DNA of 64,000 nucleotides from Paragorgia papillata (Eukaryota; Cnidaria; Anthozoa; Scleralcyonacea; Coralliidae), in the NCBI GenBank assembly GCA_035771165.1, contig JAWNZC010000102.1, positions 1,778,501 through 1,842,500 of the forward strand, read 5' to 3'. Both the position numbers and the translations under genes were made by a program. The notes beneath the pieces are model-generated. The model was given only the letters and a program-made list of their open reading frames with translations. It ran no database searches and was not told the DNA's origin. Of this stretch, positions 1 through 11,314 are shown one piece after another (the first letter of the stretch is position 1; the number at the start of each line of letters is the position of its first letter).

Positions 1-654
1 CCTCGAAGCACAGGAGAGACCAACTAATTACTAAACTCTACTCACATGAAATTCAACGAGAATAGGGTTATTCCCAGACGGTCACCCATCCAAGTACTAA
101 CCCCGTCCAACTGGGCTTAAAGTGTATATGAAATGAAAATTAAGTTTGTCTAATTTGAAAGAACTCTTGATATGGTAAAGTAACATCTTCTGCAGTTTTT
201 CCATATCTTACTTCATTCTTGAGATATTGCTATTTGTTTGCTATGTAAATGATCACACTGCATACGTCACATTGTATAATGAGTTGTTGGAAAATTAGGA
301 ATATCGTTGAAGTTATCGAACAAAGTCACACGAAACTGGGCATGTAGGTGTATTTGTCTCATGACTTTAAACAAACACAGGTTCAAGCGATTTAACAGAT
401 TAATATCAGTGATATGCACGATTTCTCAGTAACTCATTATACAATGTGACGTATGCAGTGTGATATCATTGACATCAAACAAATAGCAATATCTCAAGGA
501 CGAAGTAAGATATAGAAAAACTGTAGAAGATGTTACTTTACCATTTCAAGAGTTCTTCCATATTAGACAAACTTAATTTTCATTTCATATACACTTTAAC
601 TACAGCGGTGAGAGGCAGCGCCCTAACAGCACACGCCACCCGTGCTTCCAGACG
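1..654 (-). repeat. 5S-rRNA-derived SINE, split by a TTAA foldback
   Basis: Read on the minus strand, the element contains TTAGTACTTGGATGGGTGAC, which matches the internal promoter region (box C side) of 5S rRNA, preceded by an AGTTAAGCCC block. The same sequence is uninterrupted at 20813-21024 and recurs at 26431-26637 and 16521-16693. Here it is broken after GGGCTTAA by a 475-bp foldback (121-595) and resumes at 600 with CTACAGCGG. The left edge runs off the window. It is a Pol III-type retroposon (SINE3-like), not a functional 5S gene, because the 5' half of 5S is not present. Confidence 0.8.
121..595. mobile_element. TTAA-flanked foldback element (475 bp), copy 1
   Basis: Long imperfect inverted repeat: it begins AGTGTATATGAAATGAAAAT and ends with the complement. 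Arms are about 200 bp. It is flanked on both sides by TTAA (117-120, 596-599), present once in the uninterrupted SINE at 20813-21024, so TTAA (or the nested TA) is the target duplication. There is no coding capacity. A second family member of nearly equal length lies at 8507-8987. TTAA targeting suggests mobilisation by a piggyBac-like enzyme; a TA-targeting mariner-type enzyme cannot be excluded. Confidence 0.8.
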
Positions 655-703
655 TGCCTATAAACTCAAATAAGATATTATTGATATGGCCTGATTGTAT
701 GTA

Positions 704-1072
704 ACTTGAATAGTTGAATGCCAAAATATTTTCTGACCTGAACTTCTATTTGTTGTTATATTGAGGTTTGTATTTCCAAACTGAATGGTAATGAGGATAA
801 TGTCAATGCAGGCATTTGTGTATGTTTTTTTCTTTTCTTATATATGCATGATAAACCGCTTGAAGGTTTAATAAAAAAAATGATAAAATATAGAATATAC
901 TATACAAGTATTCCATTAACATGTGAATTGTGTAATATTTCTCGTGTAATAGAACATTGTGTATGCAAATTATGTTATAAATGTCATCCTCATTACCATT
1001 TTGGAAATACAAACCTCAATATAACAACAAATAAAAGTTCAAATCAAAAAATATTTAGACATTCAACTATAC
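704..1072. mobile_element. Foldback element
   Basis: The block around 720-810 (containing TTGAGGTTTGTATTTCCAAA) returns as its reverse complement at about 985-1055 (TTTGGAAATACAAACCTCAA). Arms are about 90 bp with an AT-rich loop. The short ORFs here are products of the repeat. No transposase is visible. Confidence 0.65.
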
Positions 1073-1477
1073 ACATTAAATAGAATCTATATGCAGTAAT
1101 ATCATATTTGGCTAATTATAAGCATTAATAAAAAGATGCGGCAGATCCTAAGGCTATAAAGAGCCGGATCCTGCAGCTTTGCTTTCATGATTCTCACCAA
1201 AGAGAATAGCGCTCTACGCTTTGAAAAGATCTTGTATATTTATATGAATGATGTTTTAATGAAGAATGTTAACACAAAAGACACTGCAGTTGACTTAGCT
1301 CAAACTTTGTACTTTAAATTAAGATTGCATGGTGGGCGGTTGGTGGGCACTTTTTTATTTATAAGAAAGTGAAAGAAATCACACAAATATACCCTTCTGT
1401 AAATTGTCTCTCTGCTCTTATTATCTCACACTATTGTTCCTTTTCTATTGTCGGCCGTTGTTTGTATCATCTATACT
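1073..1477. other. Intergenic, no recognisable feature
   Basis: AT-rich unique-looking sequence. A 61-codon ORF at 1187-1372 has no recognisable motif and I do not support it as a gene. Confidence 0.5.
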
Positions 1478-1575
1478 ATATATATATATATATATATGAG
1501 TAAAATTTGTTCTAGAACAAATTTTACTCACATTACACCAAGCTACAATTTCAACTAACATATATATATATATAT
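1478..1575. repeat. (AT)n tracts around a perfect 32-bp palindrome
   Basis: A perfect palindrome at 1499-1530 (GAGTAAAATTTGTTCT then its complement) sits between (TA)n runs and can form a hairpin or cruciform. Confidence 0.8.
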
Positions 1576-1685
1576 TTATAAAATAGGTTGCGTCTTACGC
1601 ACGCTGTGATTGGTCAATTACCGTGTTTATATCAGGCTATGTAAACATGGTTGTGATGTCACGGCACATTTTTTAGCCTTATTTC

Positions 1686-1886
1686 ATAAAAGAAATAGAA
1701 AATGGATGCCCTGTGTTTATATAACCTGATGCAAACACTCGAGTGAGTTGGGAGAATTCGAAAGTACTTATGTAAACCCTCGCCTACGGCTCGGGTTCAC
1801 ATAAACTTTCGAATTCTCCCAACTCACTCTCGTGTTTGCATCAGGCTATATAAACACGGGCGGCCATTTTCTATTTCTTAAATATG
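1686..1886. mobile_element. Foldback element, ~100-bp arms
   Basis: The left arm carries AAGAAATAGAAAATGG, TGATGCAAACACTCG and GGGAGAATTCGAAAGT. The right arm returns the complements in reverse order, ending CCATTTTCTATTTCTT. The loop is near 1788. It is a near-perfect cruciform-forming palindrome without coding potential. Confidence 0.75.
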
Positions 1887-2084
1887 TAATATTTATAAAC
1901 CGCGCAGGAGGGCTTTATCGGAATCACTTCATACGTTCATTGGCGTAGTAATTTTGAAAATTAAGCTTATCTCAGCCGTTAAAAACCAGCGAGAAACTTA
2001 CAGCGAGTCTATATTACATATATAGATCCGATACGCTCATGATTTTTCTTTGTGTTTTCCTCATGAATTATTAATGAATTTTAG

Positions 2085-2135
<51 letters not shown>

Positions 2136-2187
2136 AAGATGTTGTAAAAACTTTTGGCAGAGTGCTCGATGGGAATCCAGAGCATAT

Positions 2188-2360
2188 TATAGTTAAAGTT
2201 CAAAGACTCAACAGGTTTGATTAGACATTTTATTACTATTTAGTTTCGTGCCACAAATATTGTGTGGTACTCTTCAGATAAAATGGTCTAATGACTAAGA
2301 TGTAGTTACAGAGAAAAAAATGTCTAATCAAACCTGTCGAGTCTTTGAACCTTAACTATA
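2188..2360. mobile_element. Foldback element between (AT)n tracts
   Basis: The arm TATAGTTAAAGTTCAAAGAC with AACAGGTTTGATTAGACATT returns inverted as AATGTCTAATCAAACCTGTC with GTCTTTGAACCTTAACTATA. (AT)n runs abut both ends (2088-2128 and 2360-2379). Confidence 0.75.
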
Positions 2361-2380
2361 TATATATATATATATATACA

Positions 2381-2591
2381 TAGTTCAATCTACAGACACG
2401 GTGTTTCGCTGTACAACAGCTCATCAGTGTAGCTTGGAACAATCTGAATGAATTTCACCAATTACTTATACACATGCGATTGTCGGTGACAACCGCATGT
2501 GGGACAGCATCGGTGAAGTACATTCAGATAGCGTGAAGTGCGCATGGACCCAGAGTGCTCAAACTTCCACAAAGGTAGTGAGCGTTGCATT
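2381..2591. repeat. Dispersed repeat family A, copy 1
   Basis: About 210 bp, nearly identical to 9852-10061, starting TAGTTCAATCTACAGACACG and containing CTCATCAGTGTAGCTTGGAA. Both copies are preceded by an (AT)n tract, which fits insertion at, or carriage of, an AT microsatellite. Confidence 0.8.
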
Positions 2592-2652
2592 ATCGCTAAT
2601 AGGTACCCACGGCAACTTCACAGAGTGCTCAACAACACCGAAGTGAAGGAGC

Positions 2653-2656
<4 letters not shown>

Positions 2657-2742
<86 letters not shown>

Positions 2743-2813
2743 TTATATATATTATATTATATATACGATATATATTATATATACTATATATATTATATAT
2801 ACTATATTTACTA
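2657..2813. repeat. (AT)n microsatellite
   Basis: About 155 bp of alternating AT with TATATTA variants. The Tyr/Ile-only ORF across it is an artefact. Confidence 0.9.
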
Positions 2814-2961
2814 TAGGTAATTTAGGTGAAGGAAAATTTCGAGTGTAGTGTATAATATGGTAATGCCGAGAGTAGAATTGGGTATATTACAAGTAATCTT
2901 TTGCATTTCACTCGATTAAACTGGATGTACTAGGTAATCTAGGTGAAGGAAAATTTCGAGT
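2814..2961. repeat. Direct repeat pair
   Basis: A ~31-bp block containing AGGTGAAGGAAAATTTCGAG occurs at 2814-2844 and 2931-2961. Confidence 0.7.
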
Positions 2962-3061
2962 AAGACCAAAGGGCTTGTATTTACGTAGCTGAGAACAATT
3001 CTCTCGCGCTTCTAACGATGCCGTTCCGCGCCAAGTGCAAGGCTCTAGAGCCCAGCCCCTC

Positions 3062-3300
3062 TCTCAAGTCTCTCAGGCTCTCTCCTCCGCAGAGGTTCTT
3101 TCGGAGATCAGCTATGTCGGGGATCGTCGGAGATGCGTCGAAATCGTCAGCTGGACATAAGGAGTGCGGGCGGATAGTTTCGCCCGGGCGGATAGTTTCG
3201 CCCGCACTACTTATTTCCAGCTGACGCCTCCGAGCATCTCCGACGACCCCCGAAACCTCCTATCTCCGAAATTTAACCTCTGCGGAGGAGAGAGTCTCTC
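3062..3300. repeat. GC-rich imperfect palindrome
   Basis: The left arm has CTCTCCTCCGCAGAGG, TCGTCGGAGATGC, CGTCAGCTGG and GGAGTGCGGGCG; the right arm returns their complements. At the centre is a tandem pair of GCGGGCGGATAGTTTCGCCC. It is a GC island in an AT-rich region. The 68-codon ORF is explained by the palindrome. Confidence 0.75.
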
Positions 3301-3878
3301 AGGTCCCCTTCTCCAGGGCTAACGCCTCATGCTACGCAGGCCCCACCATAGCCTGGCTACAGACGACTAAAAATGGGGCCCGCAGTAATTGGCTAACGCT
3401 GTTGCGGATCCTCTGATTTCGGTATTATAATATTATTTTGTACAAAGCAATTAATTAAGCAAAGCTAATAAAAAAAAAATTAATTTAAAAAACAAAAAAA
3501 AAAAAACCTCGTGCGGCGCAGGCATTTTAATGCGATTAAAACTTGACCGCAGGCGCATTCTGTTCTTCAAGGTTTCAGTTACATTTACACTTTTTTAATA
3601 GACGTGCAAAGATTTACTAGCCTGCGTGCAGACGCTTGTATTTCCGGAGCTTGTAAAGATTTACGTGCTTGGTCTAGCAATCTAGGACGAGTACGTAACA
3701 CGTTGCTGTAGCTTATTCATCTTAGGTAAGTTAAATATCGTTAATTTAGCAACAGCAAGCATCTTTATTAACATCCAAGGTAAATTATTCTGATCAGATA
3801 GCACCACGGAACGCAAAAACTGTGTACTCCAAAAACGTTTCCTTGACTGCCAGGGGTCTTCCCTCGTTTTAGTCCTGT

Positions 3879-3998
3879 GTTAAGTAATAGATAAATCCCG
3901 AGAACGAGGGATGTATGCTTAGCTATATAAGGACGCGCAGCGTCCGAGGGCTTTATATCGCATACATCCCGACGTTCGAGGGATTTATCTGACTTAAT
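3879..3998. mobile_element. Short foldback element
   Basis: TTAAGTAATAGATAAATCCC and GGGATGTATGC return inverted as GCATACATCCC and GGGATTTATCTGACTTAA. Hairpin of about 120 bp. Confidence 0.7.
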
Positions 3999-4151
3999 TT
4001 ATTATTGAGGACGTTTTCCAACAAAGTTTTGTCTATTTTTTCCACCTTGGACAAAGATTTTCCTTGTTTTTTTCTTCATTTCGTATCTAATTATTATTCA
4101 AGGTCTACTCTTTATGCGATATAAAAGTACTCTTATAAGGTGACGCGACTT

Positions 4152-4569
4152 AAGGCCTGGCCAAACGCTTTCAACATTTCATTCAACATCGTTCAACATT
4201 GTTGAATTCACTGACATGTTGAAAGCGTTTGGCCACCCCTGTTGAATGATGTTGAACGTTGTTGAATGGTGTTAAATGATTTCAAATTTTCGTTCAACAC
4301 GCGTTCAACATTTCTATTGTTCTCAAAATGTTGAAAGGTGTTGAACGTATTTGGCCACATTTTATTCAACTTTGTTGAACAGAGACATGCGCCATGCGGG
4401 ATATTGTCGATTCCAGCTTTTGTGGTAGCCCGCGTTCAATTAATTATCATTCATGAATGTTGAACGATGTTGAATTAATTTGGCCACTCGTGCTTTCAAC
4501 ATTATTCAACATCGTTCAACAATGTTGAATGATGTTGAATGCGATGTTGAAAGCGTTTGGCGAGGCCTT
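4152..4569. mobile_element. Word-array foldback (CAACATTGTTGAA words)
   Basis: Ends AAGGCCTGGCCAAACGCTTT and its near-complement AAAGCGTTTGGCGAGGCCTT. The interior is built from many forward and reverse variants of TTGTTGAATGATGTTGAA. There is no ORF. The arrangement suggests subterminal transposase-binding repeats of a non-autonomous DNA transposon. Confidence 0.7.
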
Positions 4570-5485
4570 TACATGTAATGTACGCTTGCCTTGTGGTCAC
4601 TTGATAGGGGGCATTCCATGTATTTATAGCTTCACGCAGGAGATGCGCCAATAATAATATTTAACGATGATAATTTCAGTCACCATAAGGTAATGTCGTA
4701 GCTTAGTTCTTTTGGCTAAACACTCGAAGTTTTGGGCAATAATCTTGCGTTGTAGCGCTAGCCAGTTTTGCAAATTTGCGCCAGCGATTTCGGCCGTCGT
4801 GAAGCTTACATAACATGGAATGGAAGGCATGCAAGACTGACGTGAAAAATGCTTTAGAATAAACCAGTTCGTATTCTCGACTTCAACTGCCCCTCAAAAT
4901 GACGCGTTCTGCGTGGAGAAAAACTTATTTCAAATATCCATAACACCAGACTAAGGCTGCAGGATTTATTTGTATTCATTTATCCGGCCCGACGGCCAAC
5001 GCAGATTAGAACGAGTCAGTTCGACGCGCAATCGAGATTACGAACTGCGCCGTCTCTGGGTTGCGCAAACTCATTAATGAGGTTATTTATAACCAAGGTT
5101 AACAACAAAGGAACGCGCAGGGCATGGGGGCGATAGCAAGCCTATTAAAGAGACGAGAACTCTCAGGTGTCGTACAGTACGCTCTGGAGAGTCAGCTTGA
5201 CAGAGCCGTTATTCTGCGTAGTCGATAGCTAAAGAAGACAGCGAGAGAGGAAAATTTCTGCCCTCCATCCCACCCATTAATCTACGACTACAGTAATTAA
5301 ACTTCCACCGAAATAATCGGTGTGATAGGTGTAGACACGGGGCATGCAAGCAGCCTATAGAAGACCTTGTTTCACGGCGCAAAATTATTAGGCATTGCGA
5401 TCCAGATCCGAACGAGAGCCTCAACTGAGTGCGCTCCCGCATAATTTGAATCTCACGGTTTATAAAACAAGAATTATTACCCCGT
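4570..5485. other. Intergenic, no supported gene
   Basis: Short ORFs on both strands (for example minus 4624-4830) have no family motif. Nothing else is recognised. Confidence 0.5.
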
Positions 5486-5489
5486 TCTG

Positions 5490-5528
<39 letters not shown>

Positions 5529-5574
5529 TTGTTTGTTTGTTTGTTTGTTTGTTTGTTTGTTTGTTTGTTTGTTT
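5486..5574. repeat. (TGTC)n/(TGTT)n microsatellite
   Basis: Tetranucleotide tract, first GTCT then GTTT repeats, about 220 bp upstream of the first SLC22 start codon. Confidence 0.9.
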
Positions 5575-6129
5575 ATGTCGGTTTGTTTCGTCGGTCTCGT
5601 GAGCTAGCCTGGTTAGCGGGATGGCTCGTTTTCTTTTTAAACATCTCTCAATAACTCGCTGGCTGAGGTATACGCAGTCCCTGACTGCCCTCTAGTTTAT
5701 CTTATATTTATCTCCCCGGTTTTTGTTGTTTCATTCAGCATTTCAGCTTTTTTTATTTGTAGTCATTGGCGTTCGTGGTGATCAAATTTAAAGAATGTCT
5801 ACCTCTATTTCTGTGGACGACGCACTTGCCAGAGTTGGTGGGTTTGGTTGCTTTCAATGGCTGATATATTGTGGAGCAAGCATTGCTGAAATGGCAGTGA
5901 CTTATCAAATCTTTTTACTAACATTTATTGCTGCTGAACCGAAATGGATTTGCAGAAATGGAAGCACAATATGCAACTTTACAAAACCAATTGGTCTTCA
6001 TCATAACGACTACGAAGCTAGATGTGATATGCCTCGCTCTGAGTGGGGACTTTTCTGATGAATTTACATCCATTGTCACGGAGGTACGGAGCTTTCCTTT
6101 TTTACCCCAACAGAACCTCTGTTTTTTTC

Positions 6130-6675
6130 ATGCTGATCCTTTGTTATCCATACTGATCTTTTAATAATCCATTGTTATCCCTACTGATGTTTTGTTATCC
6201 CTACTGATCCTTTGTTATCCATACTGATCCTTTATTATTCCTACTAATCCTTTGTTATCCTTACCGATCCTTTGTTATCCCTACCGATCCTTTGTTATCC
6301 CTACCAATACTTTGTTATCCCTACTGAGCCCTTGTTATCCATACTGAGCCCTTGTTATCCATACTGATCCTTTGTTATCCCTACTTATCCTTTGTTATCC
6401 CACTGATCCCTTGTTATCCCTACTGGTCCTTGTCATCCCTACTGATCCTTTGTTATCCATACTGATCCTTTGTTATCCCTACTTATCCTTTGTTATCCCA
6501 CTGATCCCTTGTTATCACCACTGATCCTTTGTTGTCTCTACCGATCCTTTATTATCTATATTGATCCCTTGTTATCCCCACTGATATTTTGTTATCCCTA
6601 CTGATTCTTTGTTATCCCCACTGAGCCTTTGTCATCCATACCGATCCTTTGTTTTCTCTACTGATTCTTTGTTAT
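6130..6675. repeat. ~20-bp minisatellite in SLC22 copy 1 intron 1
   Basis: About 27 degenerate copies of CTACTGATCCTTTGTTATCC, ending only a few bases before the exon 2 acceptor at 6685, so the tract replaces much of the usual polypyrimidine region. The matching intron of copy 2 has the same repeat (13150-13645). Confidence 0.9.
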
Positions 6676-7064
6676 TTTTTCAAAGTTTGATTTAGTTTGC
6701 GATGATTCCATTCTGGCTACTGTTGCAAGCATGTTTATTTTTGCTGGATGGATTTTTGGCAGTGTTTTATTTGGTTTCTTATCTGATAGATTTGGTCGTA
6801 AATTGGCATTCTTAGCTTGCGTTATTAATATAAGTATTGTTGCTTTAATTGGTGCGTTCGTGAATTCTCTTTGGCTTTTTATCATCATCAGATTTTTTGT
6901 TGGAATTGGAATTGGTAAGAACTAGGATTAAGTATTTTGCTCAACTTGATTGTTTGTTTTTGTCTGGTGGATATGTTGGTATTTTTCTGTGGTCTGTGTA
7001 GTTCTAGCTCGTCTTTGTCTGTCGGTCTGTGTTACTGTATCTGTGATCTTATATGTGACCGTGT

Positions 7065-7480
7065 CCATGTCAATCCATGTTCGTTTCCGTGATCGTGAAA
7101 GTGTTTGTAATCTTGTTCATGTTCGTGTCCATGTCCATCAATGTTCGTGTCGTGATAGTGAAAGTGTCCATGTCCGTGTCGATGTCGTTTTCATGTTCGT
7201 GTCCATGTCCATCAATGTTTGTGTCCGTGATCGTGAAAGTGTCCATGTCCGTGTTCGTGTCCATGTCCATCAATGTTCGTGTCGCGATAGTGAAAGTGTC
7301 CATGTCCGTGTCGATGTCGTTTTCATGTTCGTGTCCATGTCCATCAATGTTTGTGTCCGTGATCGTGAAAGTGTCCATGTCCGTGTTCGTGTCCATGTCC
7401 ATCAATGTTCGTGTCCGTGATCGTGATCGTGAAAGTGTCTGTGACTATGTCCATGTTCGTGTCCGTGAATGTGTCCGCTC
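7065..7480. repeat. Minisatellite in SLC22 copy 1 intron 2
   Basis: Higher-order tandem repeat built from GTGTCCATGTCC, ATCAATGTTCGTGTC and GTGATCGTGAAA blocks. It leaves several frames open on both strands; those Met/Ser/Val/Cys-rich ORFs are artefacts. Confidence 0.9.
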
Positions 7481-7843
7481 TGCCTCTATATATCTGTGCT
7501 TGTGTCTTTGTCAGTATATGTGCCTGATATATAGATGCCCGCGTGTCTGCATGAGTTTGATTTTAGTTAATGCCAAATTATTTTATATTATTTGTATTCT
7601 TTTATCGTATACAGGTTGTTCAGCCTCGTTGTTCATCATTCTCAGTGAGTTCTCAGGAGTTAAGCACCGGGGCACTATGGGAGTAATATTCTGGTTTTCC
7701 TTTATTTTCGCGTTGTGTATCTTACCACTTTACGCCTACCTCATTCGTGATTGGCGTCATTTGACCATAATGACCAGTTGTCTGGGGTTTCCTGCCTTCA
7801 TTGTTTGGTGGTAGGTTAATTAAGTTGTATATCATACACGAGA

Positions 7844-7957
7844 AACCGTTTATTATCTGATTTGAAAACACCGAGTAGTGTGTTGAAAAACGAGGCGATA
7901 GCCGAGTTTTTTAACTTACTTTGAGGTGTTTTTAAATCAGATAATAAACGGCTTTAC
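7844..7957. repeat. Intronic foldback in SLC22 copy 1 intron 3
   Basis: AACCGTTTATTATCTGATTT returns inverted as AAATCAGATAATAAACGGCTT. The same hairpin sits at 14826-14941 in copy 2, so it predates the duplication. Confidence 0.85.
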
Positions 7958-8370
7958 AAACTTACTTTAAAAGGGCTTTGAAAACTTACTTTAAGAACTG
8001 CGGGAATAGAAGTGGCTTACAGTTTGATTGGGGTGTTCATTCACGGCTTTGTATAGTCAAGCAGTGTGTTGTAGACATGATATTCTGATTATCTTAGGAT
8101 TTATCCAGAATCAATTCGCTACTTCCTGATCAAAGGTGAACGAGAGAAAGCTAGACGAGAGCTGGAGAAAGTTGCGAAGTACAACAAAAAAGAAATGATA
8201 GAAGAGAAACTAGAAGAACCAGAGAAAGAACAAAAATCATCCCTGAAAGATTTGTTTTCGACTCCAGAAATGAGAAAGTATACGTTGCTGTCGTGGTTTC
8301 ATATGGTAAGATATTTACACTTTCATCTCAAACTCATTAATAATTCATGAGATAATCAGCCAGTTACAAT

Positions 8371-8468
8371 ACTTCATTCATTCATTCATTCATTCATTCA
8401 TTCATTCATTCATTCATTCATTCATTCATTCATTCATTCATTCATTCATTCATTCATTCATTCATTCA
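8371..8468. repeat. (ATTC)n microsatellite
   Basis: About 24 units of CATT in intron 4 of SLC22 copy 1; absent from copy 2. Confidence 0.95.
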
Positions 8469-8506
8469 CACAATATTGTTTATTACCATGGCGTTCTTTT
8501 TCTTAA

Positions 8507-8987
8507 AGTGTACATGAAACGAAAATTAAGTTTGTCTTATTTGAAAGAACACTTAAAATGGTAGAGTAACATCTTTTGCAGTTTTTCGTTTCCTTGCTTC
8601 GTTCTTGAGATATTTCAGTTTGTTTGATATGCAAATTAAACATTTTGACGTCATGACGTGCATAATGATTTATTGAAAAAAGTTATATATCTTTGATATT
8701 GTCAAATATAATTACCTGAAAATCTACATCATTAGTGTTCTGGGCGAAACACACCCACATGCTTCCTTTGAATTAATTTGGTTTGATTATAGCAAAGCTA
8801 TATAACTTTTTTCGATAACTCGTCATGACTATGCACGTCATGACTTCAAAATGTTTAATTTGCATATCAAACAAACTAAAATATCTCAAGAACGAAGCAA
8901 GGAAACGAAAAACTGCGAAAGATGTTACTCTACCATTTTAAGTGTTCTTTCAAATAAGACTGACTTAATTTCCGTTTCATTTGCACT
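8507..8987. mobile_element. TTAA-flanked foldback element, copy 2
   Basis: A 481-bp inverted repeat flanked by TTAA (8503-8506, 8988-8991), beginning AGTGTACATGAAACGAAAAT. Same family as 121-595. It is in intron 4 of SLC22 copy 1 and missing from intron 4 of copy 2, so it inserted after the gene duplication or was lost from copy 2. Confidence 0.8.
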
Positions 8988-9362
8988 TTAAATTGATTTT
9001 GAATTCATGCTATTATATAGGGGAGTGGAATCAGTTGTCTATTACGGAGTGTCTTTTTCTTCGGTGTTGCTTGGTGGAAATATGTATTTTGGTTTCTTTA
9101 TCATCAATTCCATGGAAATACCAGCTACTATACTGGCCATTTGGATGGTCGATAGGTATTATGACTTATGAGAGTTTATTATATGGAATGGATTACTTCC
9201 AGTAAAATCACGCGCTGTCATTGGTTGCTGACGGGGCGAGATTTCTCCGTAATGGGGGGAGCCGAAATCAAAATTTTGAAATCGAGAGTCTCTGAAATGT
9301 CATTTCAACAAGAGTGTCAAAGGGCTTTTTTTCTCTACGTTCATGTTTCGGCAGTATATCCA

Positions 9363-9477
<115 letters not shown>

Positions 9478-9832
9478 CAATACCCTGGTTGCTATGCGTG
9501 TTTTCATTGGTTGTTGGCCATGATCTATTAGAGGACAGACACATGGTCACGTCAGATCACGTCAGCTGACTTGCTTTTTTCCTTCTTCATGCCCTAAAAT
9601 CCGGCAAGAGTTTCAACAAAAACCTTTTAAATTTTTATTGTATAAAACAAATAGATTCCATTTTTTTGTTGTCTGTTCAGTTATAGATGCACAGAGGACG
9701 TCACAACGTGGTAAGAACATCAGTGACTCGACTGCGTCTCGTGGGCCACTTTTTTGTTCTTACCACGTTGTGACGTCATCTGTGCATCTATAACTGAACA
9801 GACAACGGCAAAATGGAATCTATTTGTTAAAT
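9478..9832. mobile_element. Foldback/dispersed repeat family B, copy 1
   Basis: The left part (TACCCTGGTTGCTATGCGTG, GGTCACGTCAGATCACGTCA) matches 63846-64000. The right half is a hairpin: TAGATGCACAGAGGACGTCA, then ACGTGGTAAGAAC, inverted at 9757-9812. A diverged copy lies at 46103-46460. Confidence 0.75.
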
Positions 9833-9851
9833 ATATATATATATATATATA

Positions 9852-10061
9852 TAGTTCAATCTACAGACACGGTGTTTCGCTGTACCACAGCTCATCAGTG
9901 TAGCTTGGAACAATCTGAATGAATTTCATCAATTACTTATACACATGCGATCGTCGGTGACAACCGCATGTGGGACAGCATCGGTGAAATACATTCAGAT
10001 AGCGTGAAGTGCGCATGGGCCCAGAGTGCTCAAACTTCCACAAGGGTAGTGAGCGTTGCAT
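9852..10061. repeat. Dispersed repeat family A, copy 2
   Basis: Same orientation and near-identical to 2381-2591, also directly after an (AT)n tract. Confidence 0.8.
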
Positions 10062-10454
10062 TCGATTAGCGTTATGTCTGATTCTTCACCTGGTTGCGTT
10101 GGAAATCCGTGTATATTTCTTTCTTTCATAGAGTGGGGAGGAAATGGACAACGCTTATTGGAATGGTCGTGGCTTGTGTAGCTTCGATTGCTGGCGTAGT
10201 ATTTCGAATGTATTACACCGAGGAAGGAGTCAGTGATGGTATAAAACTACTGTGTATATCATTCTCACGTTGGAACATCGTTTTTTCTCTTATATTGCAT
10301 ACTATGTTTTAGGGTTTTGGGTAATGATGGTGATCATGTCCATGGCATCCAAGTTCTTCATCAATCTATCTTTTACTGCTGTTTGGGTTTGGTCCAATGA
10401 ATTGTTTCCAACTGTCATTAGGTCTACCTTTCACTACTTTTTGTTGTTTTGGCA

Positions 10455-10700
10455 TGGAGTGAAGTGGAGTATAATAGAGTGGAGTGGAGTAGAGTGGAGT
10501 GGAGTAGAGTGAAGTGGAGTGGAGTAGAGTAGAGTAGAGTGGAGTAGAGTGGAGTGGAGTGGAGCGGAGTGGAGCGGAGTGGAGTAGAGTAGAGTGAGGT
10601 AGAGTGGAGTGAGGCGGGGCGGGGCGGGGGTGTAGTTTATTGCAGTGGAGTGGAGTGCAGTGGAGTGGGGCGGACTCGAGTAGAGTTGAGTGGAGTGTGT
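10455..10700. repeat. GAGTG/GAGTA pentamer tract in SLC22 intron 7
   Basis: Degenerate (GGAGT)n array immediately after exon 7. The corresponding intron of copy 2 carries a tract about twice as long (17955-18430). Confidence 0.9.
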
Positions 10701-11179
10701 TAAAATTAAATTAAACCTCGTTTTAGGAACACCGGCATGGGAACAACGAATGGCGTAGCAAGAATTGGTTCTTTCTTATCTGGATACGTTATTTGGCTTG
10801 TAAGTAGCTATATATTGTGCCAGGTTTTTATTTTAAAAAATAATTCCTGGGGCATCACATTCACGTAGCCTACGGCAGTCTTAGTTTTGTTTTGTTTTGT
10901 TTGTTTTTTATTCTTCTAGGCTCGCATTCATCCTCTTATTCCGTACGCTATATTTGGTACTTTTGCATTTTTGGCAAGTTTTGCGTGTCTACTGCTGCCT
11001 GAAACTACTGGCCAACCAACTCAGGAGATCATAGTGCGGAGTAAAGCTGTGTCTTCAGATGAAGGAATTGAACTTGAGGGAAAGATTAACGAAAGTACAA
11101 GCCTTTAGCTGTGGAGCTATTGGAACCTCAACTTAAACATCAACGACTCAAGTATAGAAAAATCTCAGTAAACCAGATA

Positions 11180-11278
11180 AGTTGTTGATTTTACAGTTGT
11201 TGATTTTACAGTTGTTGATTTTACAGTTGTTGATTTTACAGTTGTTGATTTTACAGTTGTTGATTTTACAGTTGTTGT
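11180..11278. repeat. 15-bp tandem repeat in the 3' flank of SLC22 copy 1
   Basis: About six to seven copies of GTTGTTGATTTTACA. Copy 2 has roughly one unit at the matching place (18900-18925), so the array expanded in copy 1 only. Confidence 0.85.
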
Positions 11279-11314
11279 CTGATTGTGTATTAAATGTATC
11301 CTATGTATATAACT

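Noticed and set aside
6130..6675. Resemblance of TAGGGATAACA in the repeat to a homing-endonuclease site
   Set aside because: Only part of the site matches and the repeat drifts freely; chance similarity.
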